Assembly: GCF_042646165.1 (NCBI RefSeq)
Contig: NZ_JBHRTC010000003.1
Length of the DNA stretch: 64,000 nt
Source of the DNA: Microbaculum marinum
GTDB lineage: Bacteria; Pseudomonadota; Alphaproteobacteria; Rhizobiales; Tepidamorphaceae
Strand: one strand, 5' to 3'
Positions 51,663 to 63,556 of this stretch are shown here, in pieces. Position numbers and translations under genes: made by a program. The notes below the pieces were generated by a model, which was not told the DNA's origin, ran no database searches, and saw only the letters and a program-made list of their open reading frames with translations. The stretch's first letter is position 1. Each line of letters starts with the position of its first letter.

Positions 51663-52529
51663 TCATTGCTGCGCCTCGTTTCGCATCATCAGCGTGTAGA
51701 ACACCCAGCTCATCAGCAGGATGATCAGGAAGTAGATCAGCGACATCGCCGCCGCCGGGCCGAGGTCGAACTGGCCGAGCGCGATCTTGACGAGGTCGAT
51801 CGACAGCAGTGTCGTCGCGTTGCCGGGCCCGCCGCCGGTCAGCACGAACGGTTCGGTGTAGATGTTGAAGGAATCCATGAAGCGCAGCAGGATCGCGATC
51901 GTCAGGACGCGCTTCAGCTTCGGCAGCTGGATGTAGCGGAAGATCGCCCAGGACGAGGCACCGTCGATCTTGGCGGCCTGGTAGTAGGCTTCAGGGATCG
52001 ACACCAGGCCCGCATAGGTCAGCAGCACCACCAGCGAGGTCCAGTGCCACACGTCCATCAGGATCAGCGTGAACCACGCCGACAGCGGCTGGCGGGTGTA
52101 GTTGTAGTCGAAGCCGAGACCGTTCAGGACTCGGCCGAGCAGGCCGATGTCCGGCAGCGCGAAGATGTTCCAGATCGCGCCCACCACGTTCCACGGGATC
52201 AGCAGCGGCAGCGCCATCAGCACCAGGCAGACGGACACCCATGGACCCTTGCGCGGCATCGCGAGCGCGATGGCGACCCCGAGCGGCACCTCGATCACGA
52301 GGATCAGGAAGGTGAACAGCATCTGCCGGCCGAGCGCCTTGTGGAAGCGCTCCGACCTCAGCACGTCCTCGAACCAGGTGACCCCGGACCAGAAGAAGGT
52401 GTTGTCGCCGAAGGTCTCCTGCACCGAGTAGTTGACGACCGTCATCAGCGGGATCAGGGCGTTGAACGCCACCAGCGCCACCACCGGCAGCACGAACAGC
52501 CAAGCCTTCTGGTTTTCGGTCCTGTTCAT
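51663..52529 (-). CDS. glpP: Glycerol ABC transporter permease GlpP
   Basis: MalF-type permease of 288 residues from MNRTENQKAWLFVLPVVALV, six or seven segments. The EAA loop is EAYYQAAKIDGASSWAIFRY. FNIYTEPFVLTGGGPGNATT is the conserved region before the last segments. Upstream in the same frame lies repeat-derived sequence (PPTPDPSPQGGGE), which is not part of the protein. It partners with GlpQ. Confidence 0.88.
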   Translation of the reverse strand: MNRTENQKAWLFVLPVVALVAFNALIPLMTVVNYSVQETFGDNTFFWSGVTWFEDVLRSERFHKALGRQMLFTFLILVIEVPLGVAIALAMPRKGPWVSVCLVLMALPLLIPWNVVGAIWNIFALPDIGLLGRVLNGLGFDYNYTRQPLSAWFTLILMDVWHWTSLVVLLTYAGLVSIPEAYYQAAKIDGASSWAIFRYIQLPKLKRVLTIAILLRFMDSFNIYTEPFVLTGGGPGNATTLLSIDLVKIALGQFDLGPAAAMSLIYFLIILLMSWVFYTLMMRNEAQQ

Positions 52530-52547
52530 GGCGACCGTCCCAGAAAA

Positions 52548-52709
52548 CTCCCCTCCCCCCTGTGGGGAGGGGTCGGGGGTGGGGGGGCGAGGAGGCCGGC
52601 CTCGATGGCCGACCTCTTTGCATTCAAGCGGCAGTCTGGCGCACGGCCGGCCCATCGAGGTCCGCCCGAGCGACCCCCCGCCCTAAGCCTCCCCCACAAG
52701 GGGGGAGGG
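52548..52709. repeat. Composite inverted repeat between glpT and glpP
   Basis: Arms CTCCCCTCCCCCCTGTGGGG (52548 on) and CCTCCCCCACAAGGGGGG (52688 on) point towards each other. Inside are two hairpin cores in opposite orientation, GAGGCCGGCCTCGATGGCC (about 52591) and ACGGCCGGCCCATCGAGG (about 52643). The GGTCGGGGGTGGGG linker is the same one seen after leuC. The element lengthens the glpT-glpP spacer to 283 bases within what should be one transcript and might act as an attenuator or mRNA processing site. Confidence 0.65.
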
Positions 52710-52812
52710 AAAAACTGCGGCGACTCGGAGCGAAGTCCGGCTTCGAAGATGCCTGAAAGGGGGGGCGTATTCGGCGATCGGATGGCGACCTGCGTTGTCA
52801 TGAAATCCTCCC

Positions 52813-53880
52813 TCACTCCACGATCCAGCCGTCGGCGTAGACCTGCGTGTGCGCCGGGTCGAACTGCAGGAAAGCGTGGCCCGCCGGGATCTCGCCCGCC
52901 TCGCCGACAACCACCTTGATCGACGTTTCGCCGTGCGCGGTGTCGACGATCCGGTAGCGGCCGGCGTCGCTGACCCGCGACACCCGCACCGGCACGCCGT
53001 CCTCGGCGAAGGCGACGAACTCCGGCCGCACGCCGATCTCCAGCCGGGCGGCGCCGCCGCCGAACCTGCCGGCATTGTTGGTCTCGACCGAAATGCCGTC
53101 AAAGACCGCCTTGCCGTCGCGGATCTCGCAGGGCAGCACGTTCATCCCCGGCGAACCGATGAAGTGTCCGACGAATGTGTGCCGGGGCCGCTCGAACAGG
53201 TCGACTGGCTCGCCGATCTGCACGACCTCGCCCTCGTTCATCACCACCACCTGGTCGGCGAACGTCAGCGCCTCGGTCTGGTCATGGGTCACGTAGATCA
53301 TGGTGATGCCGACGCGCTGGTGCAGCTCCTTCAGCTTGGAGCGGAGCTGCCACTTCAGGTGCGGGTCGATGACGGTCAGCGGTTCGTCGAACATGATGAC
53401 GTTGACGTCCGGGCGCACCAGCCCGCGGCCAAGCGAGATCTTCTGCTTGCCGTCGGCGGTCAGGCCGGAGGCGCGCCTGTCCAGCGTCGCGGTCAGGTCG
53501 AGCATGCCGGCGATCTCGCGCACCCGCGCATCGACGTCCGCCTCGGCCGCGCCGCGATTGCGCAACGGGAACGCCAGGTTGTCGTAGACGCTCATCGTGT
53601 CGTAGACGACCGGGAACTGGAACACCTGGGCGATGTGGCGCTGATCGGGCGGCAGGCCGGTGACTTCCCTGCCGTCGAACAGCACCTGCCCCTGGCTCGG
53701 CCGCAGCAGGCCGGAGATGATGTTGAGCAGCGTGGTCTTGCCGCAGCCGGACGGGCCGAGCAGCGCGTAGGCGCCGCCGTCCCGCCAGTCGACGTTGAGG
53801 GTCTTCAGCGCCCAGTCGGCCTCGGCGCGCGGATCCGCGAGATAGCTGTGCCGGAGGTTCCTGAGGGTGATCTCTGCCAT
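52813..53880 (-). CDS. glpT: Glycerol ABC transporter ATP-binding protein GlpT
   Basis: CUT1-type ATPase of 355 residues with a C-terminal TOBE/OB regulatory domain. Walker A GPSGCGKTT, Q-loop AQVFQFPVVYDTM, Walker B IMFDEPLTVID and H-loop YVTHDQTEA are intact. The signature LSGGQ is degenerate, reading SGLTADGKQKISLGRGLV. This asymmetry, set against GlpS, suggests a heterodimer with one consensus and one degenerate ATP site. It is immediately downstream of glpS. Confidence 0.87.
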   Translation of the reverse strand: MAEITLRNLRHSYLADPRAEADWALKTLNVDWRDGGAYALLGPSGCGKTTLLNIISGLLRPSQGQVLFDGREVTGLPPDQRHIAQVFQFPVVYDTMSVYDNLAFPLRNRGAAEADVDARVREIAGMLDLTATLDRRASGLTADGKQKISLGRGLVRPDVNVIMFDEPLTVIDPHLKWQLRSKLKELHQRVGITMIYVTHDQTEALTFADQVVVMNEGEVVQIGEPVDLFERPRHTFVGHFIGSPGMNVLPCEIRDGKAVFDGISVETNNAGRFGGGAARLEIGVRPEFVAFAEDGVPVRVSRVSDAGRYRIVDTAHGETSIKVVVGEAGEIPAGHAFLQFDPAHTQVYADGWIVE

Positions 53881-53887
53881 GGCGCAC

Positions 53888-54985
53888 TCAGCTCCGGCCG
53901 CCGGCCTGGGAGGCGATCAGCTTGCCTTCGGCGTCAAAATACATCGCCATTGACACGTCCACGTAGAGGCGCGCCGTCGCGCCGACCTCGAAGGGATGGA
54001 TTCCGTGGGACACCGATACCCAGGTGGTGTCCGCCACGGTGAAGTGGATGACGCTTTCCGAGCCGCTGAGCTCGGTCACCAGCACCCGTCCCTCGATCGG
54101 CACCGGATGGCCCCCGCGCTCGAAGGGCGTGATGTGGTGCGGGCGGATCGCGAACGTGTGGCTGCCGTCGCCGAGAGCGGCGGCGGCGCCGGACGCGCTC
54201 CAGGTTGCCGCACCCGCCGAGGCGTCCTCGAGAGTGAAGGTGTCGCCCGCCTTGCGCACGGTGGCGACGTTGATCGGCGGATCGGAGAAGACCTGCGCGG
54301 TGATCAGGTCCTCCGGGTGCCGATAGAGGTCGCCGGTCGGCCCGAACTGGGTGACGCGGCCCTCCGACATCGTCGCGGTGTTGCCGCCGAACAGCAGCGC
54401 CTCGGTCGGCTCGGTCGTGGCATAGACGACGATCACCTCGCGGCCGGCGAACAGGCGCGGCAGTTCCTCGCGCATTTCCTCGCGCAGCTTGAAGTCGAGA
54501 TTTGCCAGCGGCTCGTCGAGCAGCACCAGATCGGCGTCCTTGACCAGCGCTCGCGCCAGCGCCGTGCGCTGCTGCTGGCCGCCGGACAGTTCGCCGGGAC
54601 GGCGGTCCAGCATCGGCGTCAGCTTCAGCAGCCCGGCCATCTCCCGGACGCGCCGGTCGATGTCGCCGGCCCGTACCCGCGCCACCCTGAGCGGCGAGGC
54701 GATGTTCTCGTAGACGGTCAGGTTCGGGTAGTTGATGAACTGCTGGTAGACCATCGCCACGTTGCGCTTCTGCACGGGCATGCCGGTCGTGTCGACGCCG
54801 TTGAACCAGACCTGGCCGGCCGTGGGCCGGTCGAGACCCGCCATCAGCTGCATCAGGGTGGTCTTTCCCGCCAGCGTCGTCCCGAGCAGGATGTTGAACG
54901 TGCCCGGTTCGAGCGTCAGCGACGTTGGATGGATGTGGACGTCGGCGCCGACGCGTTTGGTGACGTTCCTGAGTTCGAGTGTCAT
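53888..54985 (-). CDS. glpS: Glycerol ABC transporter ATP-binding protein GlpS
   Basis: Second ATPase of the transporter, 365 residues with a C-terminal TOBE domain. Walker A is the unusual but permissible GTTLAGKTT; the Q-loop is MVYQQFINYPN; the signature ELSGGQQQRTALARAL is canonical; Walker B is LVLLDEPLANLD. The H-loop reads VYATTEPTEAL, with Thr-Glu in place of the switch His-Asp. With GlpT this gives complementary defects. The stop is seven bases before the glpT start. Confidence 0.87.
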   Translation of the reverse strand: MTLELRNVTKRVGADVHIHPTSLTLEPGTFNILLGTTLAGKTTLMQLMAGLDRPTAGQVWFNGVDTTGMPVQKRNVAMVYQQFINYPNLTVYENIASPLRVARVRAGDIDRRVREMAGLLKLTPMLDRRPGELSGGQQQRTALARALVKDADLVLLDEPLANLDFKLREEMREELPRLFAGREVIVVYATTEPTEALLFGGNTATMSEGRVTQFGPTGDLYRHPEDLITAQVFSDPPINVATVRKAGDTFTLEDASAGAATWSASGAAAALGDGSHTFAIRPHHITPFERGGHPVPIEGRVLVTELSGSESVIHFTVADTTWVSVSHGIHPFEVGATARLYVDVSMAMYFDAEGKLIASQAGGRS

Positions 54986-55108
54986 CGCCGTCGCGTCAGC
55001 ATCGCGTTGGACGGACTTCGGTCCGCAACCGGAGAAGGAGCGGGGCGCACCGTCGATGCGCCCCGCGGGACCGGCAGTTTCATGGCGCCGGGAGGAGTGC
55101 CGTACCGG

Positions 55109-56848
<1,740 letters not shown>

Positions 56849-56879
56849 CGGCTTCCTCCCTATGGAATGCCGAAAAACT

Positions 56880-56986
56880 ATCAAACGAAAGAAAGCGAAC
56901 GTCAATACGAAACTTTTCATTGTGTTGCGGCCAGGTTTGCCGAAAAATAGCGCAAATCTGCCGGCTATTTCGCACTTGCGAAAAGA
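56880..56986. promoter_or_regulatory. Candidate GlpR operators in the glpV-glpR intergenic region
   Basis: The 154-base divergent region is A/T-rich and holds repeated CGAAA motifs: AAACGAAAG near 56883, TACGAAAC near 56906, CGAAAAATAG at 56941 with its inverse CTATTTCG at 56965, and TGCGAAAAG near 56977. DeoR-family repressors such as GlpR bind TTTCG/CGAAA-type repeats, so these are likely operators controlling both directions. No binding evidence is available from sequence alone. Confidence 0.55.
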
Positions 56987-57002
56987 ACCGAAAGGAAAGG
57001 AA

Positions 57003-57800
57003 ATGGAGCCACTTACGCCCAGGCAGGCCGAAATACTTGGCCGGGCGCGGCAGGTCGGGCGCGTCGAGGTGGAAGGACTTTCGCTTCAGTTCGACGTCAC
57101 GCCGCAGACGATTCGCAAGGACCTGAACGATCTTTGCGACCGGCGGCTGCTGCAGCGGGTGCACGGCGGCGCGATCTATCCCTCCGGCGCCTCGAACTAT
57201 GCCTACGATTCGCGGCGGATGCTGGCTGCAGACGAAAAGCGCCGTATCGGCGAGCGCGCCGCCGCTCTCATCCCCGACAATGCATCGATCATGCTCAACA
57301 TCGGCACGACGACCGAGCAGGTGGCGCACGCGCTGCGCCAGCACGACGGCATCATGGCGATCACCAACAACATCAACGTCGCCCACATTCTCCGCGACAC
57401 GCCGTCTGCCGAGGTCATCATCGCCGGCGGGCTGGTTCGCAAGTCGGACGGCGGCATCGTCGGCGAGGCGACCGTCGACTTCATCAAGCAGTTCAAGGTC
57501 GACTACGCGGTCATCGGCGCCTCGGCGATCGACGAGGACGGCTCCGTGCTCGACTACGACTACCGCGAGGTGCGGGTCGCCCGTGAGATCATCGGACACG
57601 CCCGCCAGACGATCCTGGTCGCCGATGCCCTGAAGTTCCAGCGCAACGCGCCGATCCGCATCGCCCACCTGTCGGAGATCAACGTGTTCGTGACCGACCG
57701 GATGCCGCCGGAACCGATCCTCGCGCTGTGCACGGGCGCGGGCGTGCGGATAGAGGTGGCCGGCGAAGACACGGAGGCGGTCGCCCTGGCGGCGTCCTGA
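57003..57800 (+). CDS. glpR: Glycerol regulon repressor GlpR (DeoR family)
   Basis: A 265-residue DeoR-family regulator. The N-terminal winged helix-turn-helix is LTPRQAEILGRARQVGRVEV then LSLQFDVTPQTIRKDLNDLC. The C-terminal sugar-isomerase-like effector domain includes IMLNIGTTTEQVAHAL and VGEATVDFIKQFKVDYAVIG. The usual inducer of GlpR is glycerol-3-phosphate. AAAGGAAAGG precedes ATG 57003. It lies four bases before glpD and divergent from glpV. Confidence 0.9.
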   Translation: MEPLTPRQAEILGRARQVGRVEVEGLSLQFDVTPQTIRKDLNDLCDRRLLQRVHGGAIYPSGASNYAYDSRRMLAADEKRRIGERAAALIPDNASIMLNIGTTTEQVAHALRQHDGIMAITNNINVAHILRDTPSAEVIIAGGLVRKSDGGIVGEATVDFIKQFKVDYAVIGASAIDEDGSVLDYDYREVRVAREIIGHARQTILVADALKFQRNAPIRIAHLSEINVFVTDRMPPEPILALCTGAGVRIEVAGEDTEAVALAAS

Positions 57801-57804
57801 GCGC

Positions 57805-59408
57805 ATGTCCATGTCCCCCCCACCCGAATCCGGCGGTTTCGACTACGACATCTTCGTCATCGGCGGCGGTATCAACGGTGCCGGCATTGCCCGCGACGCC
57901 GCCGGGCGTGGCTATCGCGTCGGCCTTGCCGAGAAGGACGATCTGGCCAGCGGCACCTCGTCGGGCTCCACCAAGCTGATCCACGGCGGCCTGCGCTACC
58001 TCGAGCACTACGAGTTCCGGCTGGTGCGGGAGTCGCTGATCGAGCGGGAGATCCTGTGGAGCAACGCACCCCACATCATCTGGCCGCTGCGATTCGTGCT
58101 GCCGCATCATGCCGGTCTCCGGCCGGCCTGGACGCTGCGCCTCGGCCTGTTCATCTACGATTACATTGGCGGGCGCAAACGGCTGCCGCCGGCGCGCACC
58201 ATCGACCTGCGGCGCGATCCCGCCGGCCGGCCGCTGAAACCCGGCTATTCTAAGGCATTCGAGTACTCCGACTGCTGGGTGCAGGATGCCCGGCTCGTGG
58301 TGCTCAACGCCCGCGACGCGGCGGCACGGGGGGCGACGATCCTGACCCGCACCGCCTGCACGGCGCTGAGGCGGGAGAACGGCGGCTGGCGGATCACGCT
58401 CGACGACCTCCGCTCCGGCACGACGCACGAGGTCACCGCCCGGCTGGTGGTCAACGCGGCGGGGCCGTGGGTCGACCAGATCCTGACCAGCGTGGCCGGC
58501 GGCAACCGCGTCCACAACATCCGGCTGGTCCAGGGCAGCCACATCGTCGTGCCGCGGCTGTTCGATCACGACCACTGCTACATTTTCCAGAACGCCGACG
58601 GCCGCATCGTCTTCGCCATTCCCTACGAGCGCGACTTCACGCTGATCGGCACGACGGACCGCGACTTCACGGGAAATCTCGACGACCTCGCCGTCGCCGA
58701 CGACGAAGTGGAGTACCTCTGCGCTGCCGCGAGCGAGTATCTTTCCGCGCCCGTCGTTCCGGGCGACATCGTCTGGACCTATTCGGGCGTCCGTCCGCTC
58801 TATGACGACGGCGCATCGAAGGCGCAGGAGGCCACCCGGGACTACGTCATCAAGAACGATGGCGACCCGGAGACCGGCGTGCTGGTGAACATCTTCGGCG
58901 GCAAGATCACCACCTATCGCCGGCTGGCGGAGACCGTCCTTGCGGACATCGGCACGCTCATCGGCCGCCGCGGCGGGGCCTGGACGAAGGACGCGGCGCT
59001 TCCCGGCGGCGGGTTTCCCGTGGACGGTTTCGACAGCCTGTGCACAGAGTTGTCCTCCGCCTATCCACAGCTTTCCCCGCGAATGCTCGAACGATACGCC
59101 CGCAACTACGGGACTGAAGCGCGTCAGCTTCTCCGCGACGCCCGCCGCGAAGCGGATCTGGGGGCCTGTTTCGGTGCGGACCTGTTCGAGGCGGAGGTCC
59201 GCTATCTGATGGCCGCCGAATGGGCGCAGACCGCCGACGACGTCCTGTGGCGGCGCTCGAAGCTCGGCCTGCGCCTGTCCCAGGCCGAGGCGGACAAACT
59301 CGACGACTGGATGGCGGCGGCACGATCGGCCACTATCGACCGTGACACCGGCACGGTCTCCGCGGACGGAGAGGGACCGCCGGACGGGGACGGACCGGGA
59401 GGCGAGAC

Positions 59409-59412
<4 letters not shown>
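57805..59412 (+). CDS. glpD: Glycerol-3-phosphate dehydrogenase (FAD, aerobic)
   Basis: Membrane-associated flavoenzyme oxidising glycerol-3-phosphate to DHAP, passing electrons to quinone. 535 residues; the FAD dinucleotide fold is FVIGGGINGAGIARDAAGRG. SGTSSGSTKLIHGGLRYLEH is the family motif, NIFGGKITTYRRLAE is in the C-terminal part, and the last domain is DAO_C-like. It overlaps glpK by four bases (ATGA). Confidence 0.95.
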
Positions 59413-60896
<1,484 letters not shown>

Positions 60897-60933
60897 CCTT
60901 TAGGCGCGCCGCCGTTCCCGTTCCGGGTCCCGG

Positions 60934-61968
60934 CTAGCCGGTCTCCGTGCAGACGATCGCGGCGCCGGCCGCCAGCGCCTTCAGCTTGCCGACGGCGACG
61001 TCGCGCGGCATCGGCGCCATGCCGCAGTTCGTGCAGGGCTGGATCCGCCCGGCATCGGCATGCCGCAACGCCTCGCGGATGGTCGCTGCGACCTCCTCGG
61101 CTGTCTCGACCCGGTTCGTAGCCACGTCGATCGCCCCGACCAGGATCTCCTTGTCCTCGAGCAGCCCGATCAGCGACACCGGCACGTGCGAGCCGGCGCA
61201 TTCCAGCGAAACCTGGTCGATGCGGCTGGCGTTGATCGCCGGGAAAATCTCCTCGTACTGCCGCCAGACGGAGCCGAGGGTCTTCTTCCATTCGGTGTTC
61301 GCCTCGATGCCGTAGCCGTAGCAGATGTGCACCGCCGTCCGGCAGGTCAGGCCGCGGGCGGCGCGCTCCAGCGCGGCGATGCCCCAGTCCTTTACGTCGT
61401 CCATGAAGACGTTGAAGGCCGGCTCGTCGAACTGGATGACGTCGACCCCGGCGGCCTCAAGATCGCGCGCCTCCTCGTTCAGCACCTCGGCGAAGGCCAT
61501 CGCCATGTCGGCGCGACTGCCGTAGTGGCTGTCGGCGATGGTGTCGCAGATCGTCATCGGTCCCGGCAGCGTCCATTTCAGCGCCCGCGTCGTATGGACA
61601 CGAACGAAGCGGGCCTCCCCGACATGGACCGGCTTCGTCCGCGCGACCGCCGAGGTGACGGTCGGGACGTCGACGACATAGCGGTTGTCGCGGATGCCCA
61701 TCCGGGTCTTCCGCTCCCAGTCGATCCCGCCGATGTGCTCCAGGAAGCCGTGCACGAAGTGGGTGCGGAACTGCTCGCCGTCGGAGACGATGTCGATCCC
61801 AGCGTCCTCCTGTTCCTTCAGCCAGACCAGCGCCGCGTCGCGCTGTGCCGCCTCCCGCTCCGCCCCCCGGTGGCGCCAGGCCGGCCAGAGCTTTTCCGGC
61901 TCGGCGAGCCAGAACGGCTTCGGCAGGCTGCCGGCCACCGTCGTCTGGAAAAGCTGCGCTGCGGTCAT
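60934..61968 (-). CDS. Cobalamin-independent methionine synthase family protein (MetE C-terminal-type)
   Basis: A 344-residue single-barrel member of the MetE family, lacking the N-terminal half of full MetE. It begins TTVAGSLPKPFWLAEPEKLW. Zinc and substrate contacts are visible as VHICYGYG (H), VSLECAGSH (C) and CTNCGMAPM (C), with FDEPAF near residue 190. Core-MetE enzymes of this kind methylate homocysteine, some from donors other than methyltetrahydrofolate. No DUF1852 partner is present. It lies next to a homocysteine S-methyltransferase-type gene on the same strand. Confidence 0.83.
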   Translation of the reverse strand: MTAAQLFQTTVAGSLPKPFWLAEPEKLWPAWRHRGAEREAAQRDAALVWLKEQEDAGIDIVSDGEQFRTHFVHGFLEHIGGIDWERKTRMGIRDNRYVVDVPTVTSAVARTKPVHVGEARFVRVHTTRALKWTLPGPMTICDTIADSHYGSRADMAMAFAEVLNEEARDLEAAGVDVIQFDEPAFNVFMDDVKDWGIAALERAARGLTCRTAVHICYGYGIEANTEWKKTLGSVWRQYEEIFPAINASRIDQVSLECAGSHVPVSLIGLLEDKEILVGAIDVATNRVETAEEVAATIREALRHADAGRIQPCTNCGMAPMPRDVAVGKLKALAAGAAIVCTETG

Positions 61969-62117
61969 CGTCTCCTCCCCGCGATGCGCCCGTCATGCGT
62001 GCAGGCGGCTTGCCGGCAACCCTAGCGGGGAGGCCGGTGCGGGGGGAAGGGCTTTCGCGCCCGCGGGGAGGCGACAAGCAGTTTGTCCTGCAGGTTGAAG
62101 GCGAATCGGCGGCGGTA

Positions 62118-63080
62118 TCAGCCCGTGCGGTCCGCGACGATGGCGTCGCCGATCGCCGCGACGTGGCGGTGATCGGTGCCGCAGCAGCCGCCGACGACAT
62201 TGAGGTTCGGCATGACCTCGCGCAGCGCCCTCAACCGGCCGGCCAGGTCCTCCGGATCGCCCTCGTCGAGCGTCTCGGAATCGTCCAGTTCCGCATGGCT
62301 CTTGGCGGATGCGTTGGCGCGGATGCCGCGCACCCGCGTCAGCCATGCCTCGCCGCGCAAGACCGCATGCTCGAAATGGCTCGGATGGGCGCAGTTGATC
62401 ATGTAGTAGGCCGGATGCGCCTCCGTCGCGGCATCCACCGCGTCGACCGCCGCACCGATCTCCTCGCCGGAGGGCAGCCGGCCGTCGGTCTCCACCGTGA
62501 ACGAGACCGCGCACGGCACGGCGGCATCGCGTGCGGCGAGCGCCAGTCCGGTCGCTTCGGGGACGTTGGTCATGGTGATCCCGGTGACCATGTCGGCGCC
62601 GGCCGCCGCGAAGACCCCGACCTGCCCGGCATGGTAGGCGCGCGCCTGTTCGACGCTCGTCAGGTCGCCGGCATCGTATCCGTCGCCGCGCGGACCGACG
62701 CAGCCGCTGATGACGAAACGACTCTGCGGCGTCTCGTGCTCGTTACGTATCTCGTGCATCATATCGATCGCGGCCGTGTTGATGCGGGCCAGCGCGTGGG
62801 CGTCGTAGCCGAGCTTGCGGCCCCAGTCGGGGCTCGCCCGCCATGTCGGGCTTTCCAGGATGAATCCGAGCCCGCGCTCCGCGGCCAGCGCGGCGTATCG
62901 CCGGAAATAGCGCCGCAGCATCTCCCGCCCCTCGTCGGTCTCCAGCAGCACGAACGAGGCGAAGCAGGGAAGGTCCGCCCCCTCGTGGAAGATCAGCACC
63001 GTCTCGATGCCGCCGTCGGTAAGGAAGACCCCGCCGGAGCGGGGGTCGGTCTGGGGAAGGTGGTCGCGATACCTGGACAT
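62118..63080 (-). CDS. Homocysteine S-methyltransferase family protein
   Basis: A 320-residue Pfam02574-type methyltransferase with start MSRYRDHLPQTDPRS (AGGAG nine bases upstream). FLTDGGIETVLIFHEG is the barrel opening. The zinc cysteines lie in MINCAHPSHF and VGGCCGTDHRHV. Such enzymes move a methyl group from S-methylmethionine, betaine or SAM to homocysteine. The donor here cannot be told. With the adjacent MetE-like gene it suggests a local set for B12-independent methionine recycling. Confidence 0.85.
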   Translation of the reverse strand: MSRYRDHLPQTDPRSGGVFLTDGGIETVLIFHEGADLPCFASFVLLETDEGREMLRRYFRRYAALAAERGLGFILESPTWRASPDWGRKLGYDAHALARINTAAIDMMHEIRNEHETPQSRFVISGCVGPRGDGYDAGDLTSVEQARAYHAGQVGVFAAAGADMVTGITMTNVPEATGLALAARDAAVPCAVSFTVETDGRLPSGEEIGAAVDAVDAATEAHPAYYMINCAHPSHFEHAVLRGEAWLTRVRGIRANASAKSHAELDDSETLDEGDPEDLAGRLRALREVMPNLNVVGGCCGTDHRHVAAIGDAIVADRTG

Positions 63081-63267
63081 CTGCGTCCGCTCCTGTGTCG
63101 ACATGGTCATGGCGTGACCATGCGGGTAGCAGGATGCGGTATCGCCTCTGTGTCCGCGACGTTTCAGGCCGGTTTCTGCGCCATCCGGCTCCAACCCGGT
63201 TCATGCGGGCGGCACGTGCGGGCACCGCGCGGCAGGCCCGTCCGACAGATCGAATGGTGAGGAAAAC

Positions 63268-63342
63268 TGGAGCGGGCGATGAGATTCGAACTCACGACCC
63301 CAACCTTGGCAAGGTTGTGCTCTACCCCTGAGCTACGCCCGC
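63268..63342 (-). tRNA. tRNA-Gly (anticodon GCC)
   Basis: The minus strand reads GCGGGCGTAGCTCAGGGGTA then GAGCACAACC, anticodon loop TTGCCAA, GGTTGGGGTCGTGAG, the T-loop GTTCGAATCTC, and ATCGCCCGCTCCA. It folds as a full cloverleaf with a seven-pair acceptor stem (GCGGGCG/CGCCCGC), discriminator T and an encoded CCA. Anticodon GCC assigns glycine. It stands alone. Confidence 0.95.
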
Positions 63343-63556
63343 TCTGGCGCCGCCGTTAGGCGTTCGGGCGCCTTATATGCACAACAGTCGCACCGATTGC
63401 AACTGGCAGGAATCCCATCGCCGTCGGCGGCCTGTCCCGTGCGGCGCGGAGAGATGCCGACCGTACACGGTTCCGGACAGCCCCGGGAGGGCCATTGAGA
63501 AATGCGGTGGCGGACTCTAGAAGCGGGCGGAGAGGAAATCGTGACGGACCAAAGCC

